Source of the DNA: Nocardia sp. CNY236
GTDB taxonomy: Bacteria > Actinomycetota > Actinomycetes > Mycobacteriales > Mycobacteriaceae
Direction of reading: 5' to 3'
Length of the DNA: 64,000 nucleotides
NCBI RefSeq assembly: GCF_000482385.1
Contig: NZ_AXVD01000003.1
Location: forward strand, 186,001 to 250,000
Position 1 is the first letter of the stretch; every line of letters starts with the position of its first letter. Made by a program: the position numbers and the translations under genes. Of this stretch, positions 61,965 through 64,000 are shown one piece after another. The notes beneath the pieces were generated by a model. That model had not been told where the DNA came from. It made no database searches and saw nothing but the letters and a program-made list of their open reading frames with translations.

Positions 61965-62696
61965 ATGGGAGCCGTACGGGAGCGTGATACGGTCGGCCGG
62001 CCGATGAAGACGTCGACGAGCCGGCCGTTCGGAGGTTTTGCAGGCGCAGACAACGTCGAGCCGAGGAAGCGGACTGTGGCAGGAAGGCGCGGGTGGGGCG
62101 GAAGCCCGCCGAGTAGTGACGACGAGGCCGCTCAGCGCATCGTCGCCGCCGCAGTCGATTTGATCGGGCGGACGGGAGCGGCGATCAGCATCGCCGACGT
62201 GGCGGAATCGCTGGGCGTCATTCGCCAAACGGTCTATCGGTATTTCCCGAGTGCGGAGACATTGATGAAGGCCGCCGCGATCGCGTCGGTGGACAGCTTC
62301 CTCGATCGCTTGGCCCAGCACGTGCGCGGTATCGAGGACCCGGTCGACGCATTGACCGAGGGTGTGGTGTACACACTTGCCGACGTGCGCCGTACTCCCC
62401 ATCTCGGCATTCTGCTTTCCGGCTCGTATTCGAACGCCCATCCCGACGGACTCGTTTCGGACGAAGCGCAGCTGTTCGGGGCGACGATGATCAGACGCTT
62501 CGATGTCGATTGGGACAGTTACGGATACGGCGAAGCGTCGTTACGCGAACTCGTCGAGTACTTGCTGCGAACCATGCAGTCTTTCTTCGTGTCCCCTGGC
62601 AATCCGCCGCGAAGCGACGACGACCTGCGGCGGTATCTACGCCGCTGGATGGGGGGCGCGATTCTTGCGCAGGCACAGCCCGCTGTGCGGGTGTGA
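61965..62696 (+). CDS. TetR-family transcriptional regulator
   Basis: 243 residues. After an N-terminal extension of about 45 residues, the HTH reads AAQRIVAAAVDLIGRTGAAISIADVAESLGVIRQTVYRYFPSAETLMKAAA, the canonical TetR DNA-binding head. The C-terminal ligand domain has DSFLDRLAQHVRGIEDPVDALTEGVVYTLADVRRTPHLGILLSGS and a long last helix. The start is uncertain: ATG at 61965 has AAGGGG upstream, but ATGs at 61944 and 62004 are also in frame. It probably represses the divergent diiron/AveC-like operon and itself via the adjacent inverted repeat. A hairpin follows the gene. Confidence 0.86.
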   Translation: MGAVRERDTVGRPMKTSTSRPFGGFAGADNVEPRKRTVAGRRGWGGSPPSSDDEAAQRIVAAAVDLIGRTGAAISIADVAESLGVIRQTVYRYFPSAETLMKAAAIASVDSFLDRLAQHVRGIEDPVDALTEGVVYTLADVRRTPHLGILLSGSYSNAHPDGLVSDEAQLFGATMIRRFDVDWDSYGYGEASLRELVEYLLRTMQSFFVSPGNPPRSDDDLRRYLRRWMGGAILAQAQPAVRV

Positions 62697-62724
62697 CGCG
62701 CCGCTCGTGGCTGTGTCGGACTCG

Positions 62725-62777
62725 TCGTGTCGTGCTTGTCGTGTCGTGCTTGTCGTGTCGGGCTCGACACGACAAGC
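62725..62777 (+). terminator. 14-bp repeats and hairpin between convergent tetR and DUF4439 genes
   Basis: Three 14-bp units (TCGTGTCGTGCTTG at 62725-62738 and 62739-62752, variant 62753-62766). The last runs into a perfect 13-bp stem, GCTTGTCGTGTCG (62748-62760) with CGACACGACAAGC (62765-62777), around a 4-base loop. It lies between convergent ends, so it can stop transcription from both sides. Confidence 0.7.
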
Positions 62778-62803
62778 TACGCCTCCCAGGCGCGCCGTAC
62801 CCG

Positions 62804-63235
62804 TCAGGACGAGCCAGGAAAGGCGACGGTAGTCGGATTCGTGCCGAGGATCGATTGCCACGTCGCCAGCCGCACCGCGGCATCGGTGAGCGCGTCGATG
62901 CCCGAGCCCCGGATGGTCTCCGACGAGCTTCGCTCGACCACCGCTCGCCAAGCGACGGCGGTGTCGGACTCCACGGCGGTTGCCAACCGAGCGGCCGAGA
63001 CCGGGTCGGTGACCGGGAACGGCGCCAGATACGCGGCGTCGGGGTGCGGCGTCGTGCCACTCTCGGCGAGTGTGTCGGCCGTGGCATCACGTCGGGCGCG
63101 ATGCGCGGCGGTGTGCTCGGCGACCAATGCAGCGCGCCCCGGCGCAGCGTAGGCGGCGACTACCCCGTAGGCGAATATCGCGCCGTGCTCGGCGATCAGT
63201 GCGTTCTCCAACGCCTGGCGTTCGGCCTCGGTCAT
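62804..63235 (-). CDS. DUF4439 ferritin-like protein (Rv2844-like)
   Basis: 143 residues, all helical: ALENALIAEHGAIFAYGVVAAYA, LVAEHTAAHRARRDATADTLAESG, ATAVESDTAVAWRAVVERS. The E-x-x-H pairs (AEHG, AEHTAAH) resemble a ferritin-like four-helix bundle and could bind two metals. In mycobacteria this family lies beside a lipoprotein and rimP; the order is the same here. Function unknown. The ATG at 63235 overlaps the end of the upstream lipoprotein gene (ATGA), so the two are coupled. Confidence 0.85.
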   Translation of the reverse strand: MTEAERQALENALIAEHGAIFAYGVVAAYAAPGRAALVAEHTAAHRARRDATADTLAESGTTPHPDAAYLAPFPVTDPVSAARLATAVESDTAVAWRAVVERSSSETIRGSGIDALTDAAVRLATWQSILGTNPTTVAFPGSS

Positions 63236-63840
63236 GGCAACAACACCTCTACCTGGGCGGCGCAGGCGGCGCCGATCGAGGCGAGTAGACCGGCCCGATA
63301 TCCGGACAGGGTCCGAGCCAGCTCCGCTGCCGACTGCCCAGACGCCATCAGCTGGGTGCGCAACGATTCGATACTCCGTGCACCGGCGTCGCTCGGGGGC
63401 ACGGTCGTCGGGTCCGATTCGCTGGTGAGGTGTGTTGGTGTGGTGCCGTCGGCATAGACACCGATGACGCGCACGGTCTCGGCGCGCAACGCATCTGCGT
63501 GCGCAGTTCGCTCGGCTGCGACCGTGCTCAACGCGCTGTGCCGCGCCGGCTCGACCGCGATGGCTGCGGTCGCCGCGGCGGCATCGGCGCGAGCCAGCGC
63601 CTCCTGTGCGGCAAGGGGATCGGGCTCGTGGACCGTGTCGCCTTCGGCGCAGCCGGCGAGGGCGGCCAGGGTGAGCACGCCGACCGCACCACTGCCGGCA
63701 AGTCGGAGAGCGCTGCGCCTGTCTACCACGGGCCTGTGCCGATCGGAACTCGTACGCGCTGTGCGCGCGGCATGTGGCGTGATGCCGGATGTGCGCTGAG
63801 CATCCGAAGCGGGGGAAAGGCGGAGGGGCACGGGCACCAT
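63232..63840 (-). CDS. Probable lipoprotein (Rv2843-like)
   Basis: 202 residues. The stretch VVDRRSALRLAGSGAVGVLTLAALAGCAEGD is a lipoprotein signal with a twin Arg just before the hydrophobic core, so Tat export is possible, and the lipid Cys is about residue 64. The mature part is Ala-rich and helical (AAQEALARADAAAATAAIAVEPARHSALSTVAAERTAHADALRAE...), like a ferritin-like bundle. The ATG at 63840 is used; a GTG at 63729 would start just before the signal. Overlaps the DUF4439 gene by 4 bases. Divergent from the gene at the right edge. Confidence 0.72.
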   Translation of the reverse strand: MVPVPLRLSPASDAQRTSGITPHAARTARTSSDRHRPVVDRRSALRLAGSGAVGVLTLAALAGCAEGDTVHEPDPLAAQEALARADAAAATAAIAVEPARHSALSTVAAERTAHADALRAETVRVIGVYADGTTPTHLTSESDPTTVPPSDAGARSIESLRTQLMASGQSAAELARTLSGYRAGLLASIGAACAAQVEVLLP

Positions 63841-63989
63841 CGTGCCAGATCCCTACGCCAGCGGACGAAGCGTTCGTTGTGGCGCGCGAACTGTTCGACC
63901 GCTGGACCATTACACTCTCGTGGCGCGTTACGCTAGACCTTCGGTAGAGAAATCCCCGCCGCGTCACAACTGAACCAGGAGCCGCCCAT

Positions 63990-64000
63990 ATGCCGATGCC
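63990..64000 (+). CDS. rimP: Start of a gene cut by the window edge, probably rimP
   Basis: ATGCCGATGCC at the very end, with AGGAG (63977-63981) eight bases upstream, is a gene start. Only three or so codons are visible (MPM). The name rests solely on the order DUF4439-lipoprotein-rimP in mycobacteria, so it is a guess supported by synteny. Confidence 0.45.

Noticed and set aside
1-64000. tRNA, rRNA, CRISPR array or insertion sequence
   Set aside because: No cloverleaf with a conserved T-arm, no regular spacer-repeat array and no transposase motif was found by reading; the tandem repeats seen lack spacers.

Overview
The window is high-GC chromosomal DNA with tightly packed genes, many GTG starts and frequent 4-base ATGA overlaps. 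Gene content and order point to Nocardia or a close relative in the Mycobacteriales. Much of it follows the Mycobacterium tuberculosis order as I remember it (rplS-lepB-rnhB-DUF2469-yraN-comM-dprA ... xerC ... rpsB-tsf-pyrH-frr-cdsA ... dxr-rip-ispG-GNAT-PBP lipoprotein ... map ... mqo-GNAT-chelatase-cobO-cobB ... cysG-efpA ... DUF4439-lipoprotein-rimP). No alignment was run. I see no tRNA, rRNA, CRISPR array, prophage or insertion sequence.

Layout. 1-6.6 kb: a truncated membrane protein, then ribosome, secretion and DNA-processing genes (rplS, lepB, rnhB, DUF2469, yraN, comM, dprA). 6.6-11.2 kb: an AAC(6')-I-like aminoglycoside acetyltransferase, then a minus-strand operon of ABC-2 ATPase, permease, histidine kinase and NarL-type regulator. 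11.3-16.2 kb: xerC, a DUF202 pair, an alkyl sulfatase, a YqeY-like gene and an M23-type secreted protein. 16.6-29.4 kb: core translation, nucleotide, phospholipid, isoprenoid and envelope genes (rpsB, tsf, pyrH, frr, cdsA, rlmN inverted, dxr, rip, ispG, GNAT, PBP lipoprotein).

29.4-42.3 kb looks like an accessory block inserted between the PBP lipoprotein gene and map. It holds an HTH protein with an unrecognised C-terminal domain, a nitrobindin, a beta-propeller lipoprotein, two DUF4254 paralogues, an ImmA-like protein with a broken HExxH beside a DUF5753-type HTH regulator, a divergent GlmS, a PAS-ANTAR protein and a PknK-like kinase-ATPase. 42.5-55.2 kb: map and a dispersed cobalamin set (cobQ; chlI/D-type chelatase, cobO, cobB, cobE-like, cysG), interrupted by two alpha/beta-hydrolase genes, mqo and an ElaA-type GNAT. 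55.3-64 kb: an EfpA-like exporter, yaaA, an acyl-CoA dehydrogenase, an AveC-like/diiron operon opposite a TetR regulator, the DUF4439/lipoprotein pair, and the first bases of what is probably rimP. proS, which I expect near efpA from the tuberculosis order, is not in the window.

Two themes recur. Short tandem direct repeats (14-27 bp) sit at gene borders or termini: before the alkyl sulfatase, cdsA and the PknK-like gene, across the cobQ stop codon, inside rpsB, the chelatase and the AveC-like gene, and in the tetR terminator. Several genes have a TANNNT hexamer 6-8 nt before the start codon, the mark of leaderless transcripts in this order.
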